A DNA stretch of 64,000 bases, taken from assembly GCF_001641265.1 (NCBI RefSeq), contig NW_020167531.1:124001-188000 (forward strand), written 5' to 3'. Within the stretch, counting starts at the first letter, position 1. Each line of letters starts with the position of its first letter. The DNA comes from Pseudogymnoascus destructans (lineage: Eukaryota > Ascomycota > Leotiomycetes > Thelebolales > Thelebolaceae). Position numbers and translations under genes: made by a program. The notes beneath the pieces were generated by a model. The model saw only the letters and a program-made list of their open reading frames with translations. It did not search any database and was not told the origin of the DNA. Below are positions 9,766 through 21,109 of this stretch, piece by piece.

Positions 9766-12700
9766 ATGATAGACTCGCTTGTCGACGACGGCGCTCTCTT
9801 CCTCGACGGCAGCGACGCTTTCCAGACGCCGCTGGAGCCCTACCATACCGCCTACTCGTCCTCGCCGCCGCTGGTCCAACCCCGCTCGATGTCGGGCGAC
9901 CCAGCGGGTGTGCGGCGCCTGCTTCCTCAGAGCTCGCAGCCGCAGACCTTTACCTTTGCGCCGAACAACGTTGCTCCGCGCGAGGCGCAGAAGAGTAAGC
10001 CGCCGGGAGATGGGCACTTGTCGACGAGCGAATTGCTAACGGTATCAAGTAGATTATGTCTTCGTGGACGAACACAATCGCCATAAGCGGCTGAAGGGTT
10101 AGTCTGAACCATTGGTGGCCGTTTTTGGCCCGGGAACATGTTACTGATATATGTCGTGCCAGTGATGCGAGCCTGCGAAGGATGCCGACGACGCAAAATC
10201 AAGTGCGATGCCGCCACGACGAACACCTGGCCCTGCTCGGCCTGTATACGCCTCAAGTTGCACTGCATCCCGCCGACGGCCAACTACGACGGCGGCCAGA
10301 GCCACGGCTTCGAGCCCGAGAAGGGAGAGTATGAGAGCGGCAGCGGCGACGAGGATTACACCTCGTTGGAGCAACACATGCAGGCGATCGACAAGAACGG
10401 ACAGCCGCAGGGCTATGCGCAGCAGATCTCATATTCGGCTCAGAATAATGGATATCAGCAGCCAATGGCTTATCCCCAGCAAAACTTATGTCAGCAGCAA
10501 CAGCAGATGCAATATGCCGCTGCGATGAACCCGCCGGCTCTGATGGATAACAATTACCCGCCGCAGCCGACTTTTACGTCTATGCCGCCAGCAATCCAGC
10601 AGCAGCCGTTACAGCAGCCGTTACAGCAGCCTTTGCAGCAGACTATACAGCAACCTCTGCAACACCAACCCCAACGGCAGATATCACTATCGCAGCTGTC
10701 GCAAACCCACTCTCCGGAAATGTACCAGACTGATCCCTACGGCACGCAAGACCTTGCCGAGTATCTAGGAGCTCTGAAGATGGATGAGTCGGGAACTGGT
10801 TAGTTGATTAGTTCTTTGAGATACGAAGGGCGCTAACCGTAATTACAGCACCGTACTTGAGTAACAGGAAAAAGGAGTCCGCGGCGGTTGAGGAAGCTGT
10901 GTTTGAGGATCCGGATAATTTTGCTATTACACAAATAACTGCAGGGCCAGGTTCGAAGATACGGATACCCCCTGAGCTAATGCCCGACGAGGAAACGGCG
11001 CTGCACTACTTTGATATTTACTTCAACAACATACACCCTTACGTTCCGGTGCTGAACAAAACTTTGTTTTACCACCAGTGGCATAGTGATAGGGAAGCTA
11101 TCTCGCCGCTGATTCTGGAGGCTATGTTTGCGCATGCGGGGAAACTTGCGGATGAGCCGTCGCAGGGGCAGCAGTGGCTCGCATTAGCAACGCGTGAGTT
11201 TTGCAGTCCCGTGAGGAGTCCGAAATTATGCTAATCGAATACAGGGCATGCTACTGCGTTTATGGATGACCCCCGATTAAGTACGCTCCAGGCCATGCTT
11301 ATCATATTAAAGGCACGGGAAGCTGTACCAAAACGAGGCTACTACTACCGATCGTGGATGACGGTTGTGCAATGCGTTACTATGGCGCGGGATATGGGAC
11401 TTGACGAACATTACGAGGACCACAAGGCAGGGAGGCCGTGTGGGAATACTAATACTGAATGCGCTATTAAGACACGGATATGGCTCGTCATCTTCGTTGT
11501 CGAGCTGATGGTTGGCTCGCCGCAGGGCAGGACGCACTTGCTTTCCGTGGATGCGGATACCGTCGATTTTAGCATCCCGAAACCGATGCCGGGGGCTGAC
11601 GACTCGGATTACCACATCCAACGGCAGTTCACATACTTTGCGAGATGCGTCGGACATATAAGGAACGTGGCCGTCGTGTACAGCAAGCTGAAGAAGAAGA
11701 AGGTGGAGGTGGGCATGGACCCGAAGTTCCTCCAGCTCAACCCCTCATTCGACAAATGGATGGTCGAACTCCCGCAAGATCTCCAGGTCACCTTCCCACC
11801 CGACGGATCCCCGCCCTGGCTCCCAACGCACTTCCTAGGGAACATACACATCCAATTCTGCCTCGGCGTAGTTATGCTCCATCGCCCGCAACTAGCGAGT
11901 CTCGATCCCAGCAACCCGGACGGAAAATGGAAGCGCCACATGCTGATCGCCTACACGAACGCGAAGCTGCTCTGCCGTCTCCAGGAATCCGTCCTGGACT
12001 CCTTCGGCATGGATGGACTTCTCTGCATGGTCCGCGGCGTCAACTACATCGTCTACAGTATCCTCACCTGCACCGTTCTCCACCTCGTCGCTCTCACATC
12101 CCCAGACCCGGACCTCAATAAGGACGCGCGCGAGTACTTCACCCGCCACATGCAACTCCTCGAGCGCTGCACGAACGCCTGCCCAATGCCAGATATGCAG
12201 CAACAAATCGACGCCCTCCGCGAGGCCTTCTCAGCCGACACCCGCAAGCCCTTTGATCTCAAGCCCAGCTTCCCCTACGGCAGCCCCACCTCGAGCAACC
12301 AGAGTTCACCCCCCACCCTACAATACCAGCAATCCACCCTATCACCAACGTCCTCAGTCGACCACCTCCCGCATCAGAGCCTGAATCAGCACGCGAGCCA
12401 GCACCATGTCACGTACACCGGCCCGCCGGAGCAGAGTCCGGTGTCTGCGGGAGGGATGAAGGTGGAGGGCGCGGGGGCGGTGCAGGGGCTAGTTATGATG
12501 GCCGGGGGGGGGATGACGGAGCAGCAGGGGATGCAGCAGGGGATGCAGCAGGGGATGCAGACGGCGATGACGATGGCGGATCCGTCGGCGTGGAATCCGG
12601 CGAGGATTTTTGAGTGCGTATTTTCTTTGTCTATTTCTCTAGTTCCCCCTTTCCCCTTTCGTCCTTTTCTACTTTGGTCGGCTGTGAATGCAACATGCTA

Positions 12701-13036
12701 ATACCCCACAGCCAATGGAACACCACCTTTGAAACCCCCACCGCGGCATCCATGTCCGTCGGACCCCCACAACAGGGGATGCGCCATATGTCCAACGCCG
12801 GCGCCGAACTCAGCGCCCATCCCGACATGATGGGTATTCCCCTGCTTCCGCTGCCGCCGATGGGATCAGCAGCAGCGCAGCAGCATCTCCTGGCCCAACA
12901 GCAGTTCGTGGCGCCGCCGGCGGCGGCGTTTGTCAGCCCGAGTATGTGGCAGGAGAGCGTGGCGAGTGTGTATGAGGGGGGCTTGAAGAGGGGGTGGGCT
13001 TTTGATGGGGGGATGGAGGGGGGGAAGGGGAGGTAG
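9766..13036 (+). CDS. Zn(2)Cys(6) fungal transcription factor
   Basis: Proposed six-exon model: join(9766..9994, 10053..10097, 10163..10798, 10849..11193, 11245..12613, 12712..13036), 982 aa, with every junction in phase at GT-AG sites. Residues 96-126 form a zinc cluster, C-x2-C-x6-C-x9-C-x2-C-x6-C (starting CEGCRRRKIKC). It is preceded by the basic block DEHNRHKRLK, encoded by a 45-nt micro-exon. Residues about 180-290 are glutamine-rich. The fungal-specific regulator middle domain starts near residue 350 (YFDIYFNNIHPYVPVLNK) and runs to about 660. The C-terminal third is low complexity (Q, G, M, P, including repeated GMQQ). The layout is that of a nuclear DNA-binding activator or repressor. 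I do not recognise the exact orthologue, so no target pathway is claimed. The start at 9766 is chosen because MIDSLVDDGALFLDG looks like a natural acidic N-terminus. Confidence 0.88.
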
Positions 13037-13610
13037 GATACTAGACTTTTACCGCCTGTGGGTGGGTAGGGGTTACCTGGTTTTAGTTAGGGGGGAGGGG
13101 GGTTTGTATATATTCTGGACGGGGTACGACGGGGGTTAGAGAGGGGTATGGGCGGATACACACTGACTTGTAATTGGGTTGGTACGCAATGGGTTTAGAG
13201 ATGAAGTTGAGAGGCTACGACCGTGATGAGCTGGGATGAAAGCGGGATCACCTTTACGACGGGGCAACATGAGGGATGAAGATGCACGAGGGATACCAGA
13301 GACGAACGACTTGGTTTGCTTGGATTTGAGTCAACCAACTACTCCAACGATCTAATAAATTCAACACCAAATGAACAGGGTGGGGGGGGACATTTTTTAT
13401 ACAGATTTTTACGGACGGACGGATATATACCAGCCTATTTAATGCAGGGAGGAGGGGGCAAAAAAGGGAGGTTTTTGGATTTTGTTTTGTTTTGGGGTGG
13501 GAGTTGGAGACGTGGGTTGAAGGAGTGATATAATGGGCTGGCTCTCGGAGATGGGAGATGGGGGGTTGTATATAGCTGAATGCGAATGAGATGGAATGGA
13601 ATGGGGAGAC
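13037..13610. other. 3-prime flank of the Zn2Cys6 gene
   Basis: G-rich transcribed-strand DNA with no supported gene. A long minus-strand frame (13254-13868) crosses the poly-G tract below and is not believed. Confidence 0.5.
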
Positions 13611-13661
13611 GGGCCCCGGGGGGGGGGGGGGGGAGGGCCCCCGGGGGGGGGGGGGAGAGGG
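13611..13661. repeat. poly-G tract, possible G-quadruplex
   Basis: Two G runs, one of about 16 and one of about 13 bases, separated by agggccccc and flanked by gggccccg. The plus strand could form G-quadruplexes or a GC-rich hairpin. Run lengths in such tracts are often uncertain in assemblies. Confidence 0.7.
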
Positions 13662-14721
13662 CATTATTTTAGCTCTGCTGTGCGCGCGGAGGAGGAATAT
13701 CATGTATTTTTTCCAACTTTGACTGAGGCCCCAGGTTTGATTCGAGAGGGGGCGAGGGTTCAGATGTGTTATGTGTGAACACATCCAAACACCCCATATT
13801 CGGATGTACTGTACGTATGCATGTATGTATGTGCTGAACAACTCAAATCGGCTCTTACTCAAGGACAAAGCCTAAAACGCCACAGCGAGCCTAAATGGAG
13901 GCTAGTCGCGGTGGTGCTTTTTGAAAAAGGATGCGTTGCACGAGACGCCCAACAACGAGCCGGTGAGTGAGTTCTCTTCTATTATGTTGCTATTCGTTCT
14001 CTGTCACCGGCCTCTTGCTGTTGCCGTCCCTGCTGTCACTGCGGATTGTTTTTCTTGTCGTTGATATCACTGCTGTCTGTCTGTCTGTTTGTCTGTGGTC
14101 TCTGTCACCGTACACTTTCTTCCTTGGAGCATACTTTTGAGGAATTTGTTCTAAAATTGAAACCTGAAAGTTGACGGTTGAGGAGTGGAATAACAAAGGA
14201 GCAGAACGCCTCTAGTAGTTAGGGGTGCGTGAAGCTACAGAGGAAAGGAAGCTCTAAGGTGAGAGGAACCCCTCCTATATCTTTGAGTTAGACATCATAC
14301 GGTGATAAATATGCATCCGTGTGACAATTGGGGCACGCAGCTCCAAGAACCCCATCCAGATCCTCATGATCTCACACAATCTCAGGAATTCCCCATTGCC
14401 AACGGCGGACTTTTAGTTCGTCGGAATTATTACTATGCGATGCTATTGCGATGCTCTGGTTGGGCCAGGAGTTATAGTTATGTAGTATATTAGACCCAGG
14501 GCAAATTACACAGTCCCGACCTACTCCAAACCCAGCACCCATCACTTCACATCCCCGCACGGGTTCTAAACTGAGAATACTGCCATGCCAACGCCCTTTA
14601 GGTTTCTATTGCGTATACGCACAGGGGCTACAATAATGCTGCCTGTGGTCCGGAAATCACGCGCTTTGCGTCCTCGCAAAGGTCTCATAAACTTGTAGTA
14701 TAAATATATATATATTCTAAT
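13662..14721. other. intergenic, no gene seen
   Basis: There is a short GTCTGTCT-type simple repeat near 14075-14100. No open frame shows family motifs. This is the 3-prime flank of the minus-strand 2EXR copy. Confidence 0.45.
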
Positions 14722-15408
14722 TCATCGTATCATCATACGCCTAAAATGAGCTATTACCTGGGGGGTTATATAAAACCTAAGCATCAGCACGGGACTCTGG
14801 TACGTGAGGCCAGGCTGCAAGCCGTGCCAACCCCATACCACATGAATATTACCCCTCCCAGCAAACCTCATTACATCCTCCCAATCCCCGTCACGGTGCC
14901 AGATCATCAGCAACGTCTGGTTCCGGAAGTAGATTGAATCAGTCCCCACATCGACATACACCTTCTTCTCGGCAGCCGCATAGGCTCCCATGCTTAGTGT
15001 TCACCGGTGCTGTGTCAGCAGCCGCGAGAGGTGGCACGCATGCAGGACCGCTGGGATCGGGGCGCTGGAGGTGATCTCGGTTCGCGGCAGGACTGCTGGA
15101 ATGGGCAGTGGGATGTAGGGAAGAGGCGTGTGGTGGAGGATTATTTCACGGCCGTGGATGGCGTGGATGGCGTGTCGCCAGATCATCATCTGGATCTCGG
15201 CGGGGAGGTGGCGGAAGCTGGGGAAGGAGGTTAGCTGTGTGGAAGGCATGGTTGAGGGGGGGAGATGGGATGGGTGTATCTCTAGAGGGGGGCTGGAGAA
15301 GCTGCGAGAGGTTTTGGTGATGTTTCTTCTTTTGGATTGTCTTGCGATTGTGTCGGAAAGTGTGTTTCTGTGTTTCTGGTTAGGGGAAGGGATGGGAGGG
15401 AGGTTCAT
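14722..15408 (-). pseudogene. 2EXR-like protein with one internal stop
   Basis: A single reading frame of about 229 codons is interrupted only by TGA at 15003-15001. The 2EXR signature (SFPSFRHLPAEIQMMIW) opens the domain, followed by AVLHACHLSRLLTQHR, the stop, then GAYAAAEKKVYVDVGTDSIY and a tryptophan-rich tail. Comparison with the relic at 1-136 (QDRWTLD) suggests the stop replaced a tryptophan codon, TGG to TGA. A methionine at 15249 (MPSTQLTS) lies just before the domain and may be the real start. Apart from the stop, the gene is as complete as its relatives. It could be a recent pseudogene, a readthrough gene or a base-call error. Its function is unknown. Confidence 0.65.
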
Positions 15409-16503
15409 GGCGTCTTATATAGACCCGGTCATATTGTTACTGTGGCGCGGATATGAGATGAAACTGGGAAGAGGGGGTTGTTCGTTGAAATCATTCGTCT
15501 GTTGTGGACGAACCAGCCTCGGTCTTTGTCTAGAGCGGAGTTAATGTTTATTCTTCTAGATTAATGTACAGTTGCATTGTCTGTAGTGAATGGGAAAATG
15601 AGAAAATGAGCATAACATTACCTTGTTCTTGGGCATCCTTTGTTAAAGAATCACTGCTCCGTATGAATATATGAAAACGGCTCTCCAAAACACCTCGAGA
15701 TTCCGAGGCCCAAAACAGTCTTGGTGGTCTTTCATGCTTTTCCCCGTTCCTTGCTGCTTTCTTCCACTCATCATAAAGACTTATTTCACGTATGCCGTCA
15801 TTCTCACCGCTACGTGCTGTTGTCACCGCTCTCCTTTTGCTATCGACAAAAGGACCTGCGAGAGGATATCTATAAGGCAAGGAAGGCGGAAGGTGGGGGT
15901 GGTGGGGTCGCTCATCTGTGGCTGCGTTGAATAAAACTGGGAGGTATGTTTGAGGAGACATTGAGGATGGTGGCAGTGGGTAGCATTGTATTGTCGTTGT
16001 CTGGTGTTGCTGTCGTGTGTTTCTCATCGTTATATGTTGTTGTTACTACTTTATTTTTGCTGTCGACAACCCCCGCTGCTGCTGTCGGTCTGGGTGTAGT
16101 CATGGATTGGGTTGAACTGCACGTAAGTTAGCTTAGGTTGGGTGAAGATGGAGGCTTGCATTGCCTCGAAGAGGACCCTACAGAAAACGAGTGGGGCAGC
16201 TTCGACGGTGTCCAAAGTATCCTTTGGTTTGGAAAGATTTGAGAGAAGGCATGATTGTGATCCGACGATACGCCACATCCACACGACTATTCTAGAGGCT
16301 CTAATCCTGTTATAGAATAGATGACTCTTTGTCAGTGGGCCGCTTCTTGTCTCTAGCATGTTAATACACCGCTCCCTATAAATATCAAAATGCCATGGGT
16401 ATAATATCATTTCATTTAACATATTGTATAATACCAATCTCATCCGGTGGTTTCAAACAACCCGACTTCCCCAATCACACCGCCTCCTTACCACCACATC
16501 CAG
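15409..16503. other. intergenic with weak minus-strand frames
   Basis: Minus-strand frames at 15548-16027 and 16051-16443 are open for 130-160 codons and contain a loosely repeated VDSK..VTT word. They lack known motifs and an obvious splice link. I do not call a gene here, but a decayed or lineage-specific one is possible. Confidence 0.3.
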
Positions 16504-17658
16504 CTAAGACCTATCCCTCCACTCCTCCCCCCCAACCGGCGTAGCTTTCGGCGCCCCAGCCACCTCCACATCACTGTCATCCTCATCATGCAAAATCCTC
16601 GCCAACTCGTCCGGATCCCTCATCCTCGCATCCGTCGCAATCGGGCTCCCCTCCCCCCTCTCCGCCGCCAAAACCTCATCATCAGCACTAACACTGATTC
16701 CCCTCCTCCCCCAACCCCCCGCTCGTCCCCTCGACCCCTCCCTCCTGGACACATTCTGCTCATACTCTGCATCATCACCCCCTAGCGCTGGCCTTGCTTC
16801 CTCGTCATTCTCCTCGCTGTCACGGCCGCGTCGAAGGACTCGCCGTAACATCCAGCTCCTGCTGAGATCATCGGCGTCTACGATTCCGCCACTGCGAAGC
16901 TTCACGCGTTGGCGTGAGTAGTACACCCATGCGAAGTCAACGTATAGTAGTGTTTGTATAATGCCAAAGATAACCGCCACAGCCTCTGGCTTAACGGGGT
17001 CCGCAGAGGCGTACCGCTCGATCCAGTTACAGATATACAGCGCGCGATACGCGCCCAACGCGAGGAGGTAATACGAGTCTATAACCGTCGGCACTGTAGT
17101 CTGGCGCAAGAGAAGCAGCTGCGGCAAAACGCACACACTCTCGAGGATAAGGGAGAAGTTGATGACGATATGAGAGAATCGCGGACCCCACGCCTTCTCA
17201 GCGATCATGGTGATAAAGGGGGCGAGGACGAAAGCGCCGAGGAGACTGTATGCGCCGAGGCGGTAGGAGACTTCGCGCTCGCGGGTGCGGGCGAAAATTC
17301 GGGTCATGAGGAAGAGGATGTAGAGCGAGGAGACGATGTAGAAGATTTTGAAGATGAAGTTCCAGTAGTTGTCGCGCGGGTTCTTCCAGAAGAGGTCGAT
17401 GTAGCGGGTGCAGAAGACGAGGGCGTAGAGGGCTTGGGAGATGACGGAGACGCCTGGGGGGTTGTTAGAGCCTGTTCTATAGAGACGCGGAGGGGGGTGA
17501 GAGGGAGAGGGGGAGTGGGGGGGCAGACCTTCAGAGCTCTTGTTGCGGTGGATGGCGAAGATGAGAATGCATTTCGACAGGGAGTGCGTGAGGTCGGCTA
17601 GGATCCGCCATATATTCATATAATAGAGCGCCTCGAAGCCATTGATAGCGATAACCAT
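16504..17658 (-). CDS. erd2: KDEL-receptor (Erd2) family protein with long acidic tail
   Basis: Erd2 proteins are seven-helix receptors that return HDEL/KDEL cargo from the Golgi to the ER. Model: complement join(16504..17453, 17529..17658), 359 aa. The 75-nt intron (donor GTCTGC, branch CTAAC, acceptor CAG) is a multiple of three, so the frame stays open through it. Exon 1 has the conserved first helix and loop (NIWRILADLTHSLSKCILIF, AIHRNKS). Exon 2 continues with YALVFCTRYIDLFW, and the later helices include ALGAYRALYICNWIERY and FADFAWVYY-like YVDFAWVYYSRQ. Receptors of this family are normally about 210-220 aa. Here about 130-150 extra residues, rich in D, E, R and S, follow the last helix and end EEWRDRS. 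An alternative start is M14 at 17619. It may be a long-tailed paralogue and not the canonical receptor. Confidence 0.88.
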   Translation of the reverse strand: MVIAINGFEALYYMNIWRILADLTHSLSKCILIFAIHRNKSSEGLPPHSPSPSHPPPRLYRTGSNNPPGVSVISQALYALVFCTRYIDLFWKNPRDNYWNFIFKIFYIVSSLYILFLMTRIFARTREREVSYRLGAYSLLGAFVLAPFITMIAEKAWGPRFSHIVINFSLILESVCVLPQLLLLRQTTVPTVIDSYYLLALGAYRALYICNWIERYASADPVKPEAVAVIFGIIQTLLYVDFAWVYYSRQRVKLRSGGIVDADDLSRSWMLRRVLRRGRDSEENDEEARPALGGDDAEYEQNVSRREGSRGRAGGWGRRGISVSADDEVLAAERGEGSPIATDARMRDPDELARILHDEDDSDVEVAGAPKATPVGGEEWRDRS

Positions 17659-18509
17659 GGCTGCTTCCGACGCTCACGGCGTGAGTGAAGCTCTCGGTAT
17701 GCTTGAGGTATGGGATGGTATGTCGTGCTTTTGATTAAGTTACGACTGTGGCGAGGCTGGAACGCCTATGACATCGCAAGGCTGAGTAACGACGATCCGG
17801 GGTAGCTCGGCAGGAGCTTGATGCGACGATGGAATGTTGGTGATGCCGCGGGGATGTGAGTATATGGACGATTGGCTCAGCTGGTGTTGAGTTGGAGCTG
17901 GAAGCTGGACAGAGACATGCGTTGTGTTCTGAGACAATTGGGATGTGCTACGAAGTGCTGCCTTGGACCCAAAGTGTAGTCGAGTACGATGGGCCAGGGG
18001 GTGGCACGTACTAAAGTCGCGGGTGGGTTACGCGTTAACTTATCGTCAATAGTGCGTACGCTATAAATACATTAGTGGTCGACAACGGCGACTGACTTTA
18101 TAGGTAGATAAAGCTGATAATTACAATCATATTTGGCTTACAAGAAGGGAAATTATGTGATTAGCATCAACTTTTACGCTTTATTGGGTGGTAGACAGGT
18201 CCTCAGGAACACAGTCCAGATACAGGAGATCGGACAGAGGACGGCCCCGTTGAAGAAGATTGAGAGAAATACGAGTAGAACCCAAATAGGCTGGCTGTGT
18301 AAGGTCTAAATACACTCGTCTCATCCCAAGGGCGATGGATACCGTGCTCTGAATCACTTTAGATAATAGTTCACGCCTCATCTGCACATATCCGAATGAG
18401 ATAAAACCAGCATATCTGTTCATTGAATACCATTTAAAGCCAGATCTATACTATTCCAAATATGCATACAAAAAATCCCACGCTGTCTATACAAAGGGAG
18501 GATACATAA
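17659..18509. other. intergenic, no gene seen
   Basis: This holds the likely promoter of the Erd2-like gene at its left end and the 3-prime flank of the ZIP gene at its right. Short frames have no motifs. Confidence 0.5.
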
Positions 18510-19847
18510 TCATGCAAACGCACCTACCATCGCCATCAACGTAGCTCCCAAAATCACCGCCGTAAAAGCCTGAACCCTCTTCTTCCCTTGTAGTACACCA
18601 TAACTCCCCTCACTGAGGAAGTCCTCCGCAAGTAACTGCACCAACCCCGCGAACAACAGCAACCCGCTGCTAACCGCATTCATCACCCCCACCATGAGAA
18701 GCCCGGCCTGGCTCTTGGGATCATAAAGCGTATGAACGGCCAGACCAATAGCCTGTCCGATCGGCGTCGTAAGGCCGTAGGCGAGAACCATTAACCAGGG
18801 CTTCAAGGAGCCCTTGGGAAATTTAATGGCGGCGATACGGGAACCTAATGCCATGCCCTCGAATGTCTGGTGGAAGGAGATGGCGATGAGGAAAACGACG
18901 AATGGGGGACCGGTCGCGACGGATACGGCCATGCCGATGAATACGGAGTGGAAGATGATTCCGGCTTCGAGGAGCATACACTGAACCATGAGTTTCTTTT
19001 GCAATCCCTCTGGACTAAGGATTTGAGCATGCGGCCGCGAGCCGGTACGACCGTTTGTCCCCGTCGCAGGATCTAGCTCGTCCAAATCGAGGTCCGAGCC
19101 TTCCGCATCTCCGCGGTAGTCTGACGTCGTCTTGTTGCCGTTTTCCTTTGGGCTCGGCTCACCACTCCACGACCCCGCGCCCATAAGGCCCACAGATGAT
19201 TCTTCATACTCGCGATCCTGGTCCGCCTGTCCCGGTTCAGGGATGGCGGTAGTATCGGGCTCCCATGTTTCGAGGTGGGAATGGGTATGTGCGACGCCTC
19301 TTGTGCGGAGGAACATCTCGAGCCCGACGACGAGGAGGGCGGATATCATGGCTATTACGCCCGCCAGAGGCCGGTATCCGGTGTTGAAGAACCATGGGAG
19401 ACAGGGGTCGGTGAGGGAGACGAATGCGGTGGGGAGGAGATGCACGAATGCGGTTGCAATCAACACTCCTGTGCCAAAGTGTTGCGAGTAGAATACGAGA
19501 TCGTTTGGCCCTTTATGTTTATTCGCACATTGGGAGATGAGGGGGAAGCCACAGCCTGAGAGTAGTTAGCGATGCCCTGCACAGTTGTTTCGGGTGTAAT
19601 CGTACCAGCAATGCTCAGGACGAGGATGAGAACTAAGGCTCCAACGTGGTGTGGTGTACTATAGTCCCCTCCTTGCGCAGAACCGCAAGCTGGCCGTTCG
19701 CCCTCCACTTGTCGTCGTGCCAGCTCGGCGAGCAAGACAGCCGTAGATTCCGTCGACCATAATGGCGCTGGGAAACGTGTTAGCAGTGGCTCGTCACCCT
19801 CATCCCACAAAGTCCTTACTTGTGCCTGCTAAATCATGCTCGATCAT
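18510..19847 (-). CDS. ZIP-family zinc/iron transporter (Zrt-like)
   Basis: ZIP carriers move Zn2+ (or Fe2+) into the cytosol. Model: complement join(18510..19555, 19606..19767, 19820..19847), 411 aa, with all three junctions in phase. The first exon is only 28 nt (MIEHDLAGT). The N-terminus contains PACGSAQGGDYSTPHHVGA, as in fungal Zrt proteins. Next come LIATAFVHLLPTAF (TM2), a long cytosolic loop with HTHSH and acidic stretches, TM4 with HSVFIGMAVS, and TM5 with the signature HQTFEGMALGSRIAAI. The TM4/TM5 histidine motifs that form the metal site are intact. The length fits Zrt1/Zrt2-type plasma-membrane transporters. A simpler reading with a start at 19810 is open but would use intronic sequence. 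Confidence 0.88.
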
Positions 19848-20405
19848 AGTTTACGATGAGCAAAACCTGTTGCCTAATAACATCGCTGGTGTCTTGGTGG
19901 TTGTGCTGCTGAATCCTTATTGTCAAATGGGTGGGCAGGTTCGTATGTGGTTTCTTGGGACTTTCTCAGCCTTGGTCGGCGAGGTTGGCAGCCCACGAAC
20001 GGAACTATTAATTTGCCGGGTTACAATTCATGTACTTGTCTCCTCGACCCATACTGGGATGATATCCTGTGATAGGTACGACGAAATAACCGAAATAACC
20101 CCTAAAAATATCAAGTTTTACTTTTAGGAACTCATTACGTATACAATATTTTATTGTCTAATTCAGATGATGTAGCGGCCTGAGCAGAGCAATGATAGCG
20201 CTTCCTCCCCCGACAAATCAGTACGGCGGGAACACATGACCTACCTACTCAACACGGTGACACAATACACGGGGAAGCCATTGGGGTCATCGAGGCTTGC
20301 AGTTAACGGGAAGTATTTAGGGCTATAGCGGCTAATGCTGAGTTGGAACATGCGCATGGCTGACGGCGCCACTCATCCGTTGTCGTACTCGGAAATGTAC
20401 ATAAT
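19848..20405. other. intergenic, no gene seen
   Basis: Upstream region of the ZIP gene, then unremarkable DNA up to the edge of the transposon pile. I could not identify a zinc-response element. Confidence 0.45.
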
Positions 20406-21063
20406 CTACCCACGAAAATTGTTACCTCCATTTACTGCAATACACCGCTCTAACTTATCCCTGAACGACGCACATAGTTGAGCAGTTTTCCCATCCATTT
20501 TCCTCCCCCATTCTCCTCCCCCATTCTCCTCCCCCATTCTCCTCCCCCATTCTCCTCCCCCATTCTTCCTCAAGAAATACCCTTGCATGAGCTTTCTCAA
20601 GCTTACCTCCATTTAAAGGTATATATTCATCAACTCGATCTTTAAGATAATCAAAAGCATTCTCAATAGGATGTAAATCAGGAGAGTTTGGAGGCCAGAA
20701 TCCTACTCTGTGAATTCCTTCTCTTTTCATATAATCTTCAAGTGAACGGTGTGCTTTCAAATGAAGACTAACATTGTCATCTACAAACCAGAGTCGTTTT
20801 TCTGGATGTAATGATTTGATTTTCCGAAAATAAGGAAAGAGAAGTGGGAGTAAAACCATTTCATGGTATAAAAACCAATCAATCCCACCCTTTGAAACTT
20901 CTTGGTTTTCTGAAACTCTTCCTCTATTCCAACTCTCCATGTCTCCAAATTCTTGTGATGGTCTTCGTGGCCGTTTCCATTTGCTTTTCCCTTCTTGGAT
21001 ATCTCTGTTTAAAGTCTCCATATATTCATATTCGAGAGTTCCAACTGTTCTTGCCCGTAAAAG
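20406..21063 (-). mobile_element. Tc1/mariner transposase, C-terminal fragment
   Basis: The minus strand encodes the second half of a Tc1-type DDE transposase. It includes LWFVDDNVSLHLKAH with the second catalytic aspartate, and FWPPNSPDLHPIENAFDYLK with the third catalytic region. The N-terminal DNA-binding half is missing: the frame stops dead at 21063, where a retroelement terminus begins. Near the C-terminus a 15-bp minisatellite (20501-20570) shifts the reading. The family-like ending (SFRDKLERCIAVNGGNNF) lies in a different frame from the body. The element cannot be functional. Confidence 0.8.
20501..20570. repeat. 15-bp tandem repeat inside Tc1 fragment
   Basis: Four to five copies of a CTCCCCCATTCTCCT-type unit. 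On the minus strand it encodes repeated EEWGRRMGEENGG-like peptide. It looks like replication slippage within a dead transposase gene. Confidence 0.85.
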
Positions 21064-21109
21064 TGTCATACTGACATTCGTTGCACTCAGTTTGCTATCA
21101 AACTCAAGA
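21064..21109. repeat. terminal 46 bp of the 936-bp LTR-like family
   Basis: The 46 bases beginning TGTCATACTGACATTCGTTG match one end of the complete copies at 23096, 43916 and (reversed) 24854, 43448 and 60531. The match ends abruptly at the joint with the Gypsy polyprotein sequence. It marks the break between the Tc1 fragment and the Gag-protease gene. Confidence 0.85.

Noticed and set aside
13254..13868. 204-codon minus-strand ORF
   Set aside because: It depends on the poly-G tract and simple repeats; no motif, and composition is unlike real proteins here.
16954..17601. 215-codon plus-strand ORF
   Set aside because: Antisense to the Erd2-family gene.
18181..18423. 80-codon minus-strand ORF downstream of ZIP
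   Set aside because: No motif and no supporting context.
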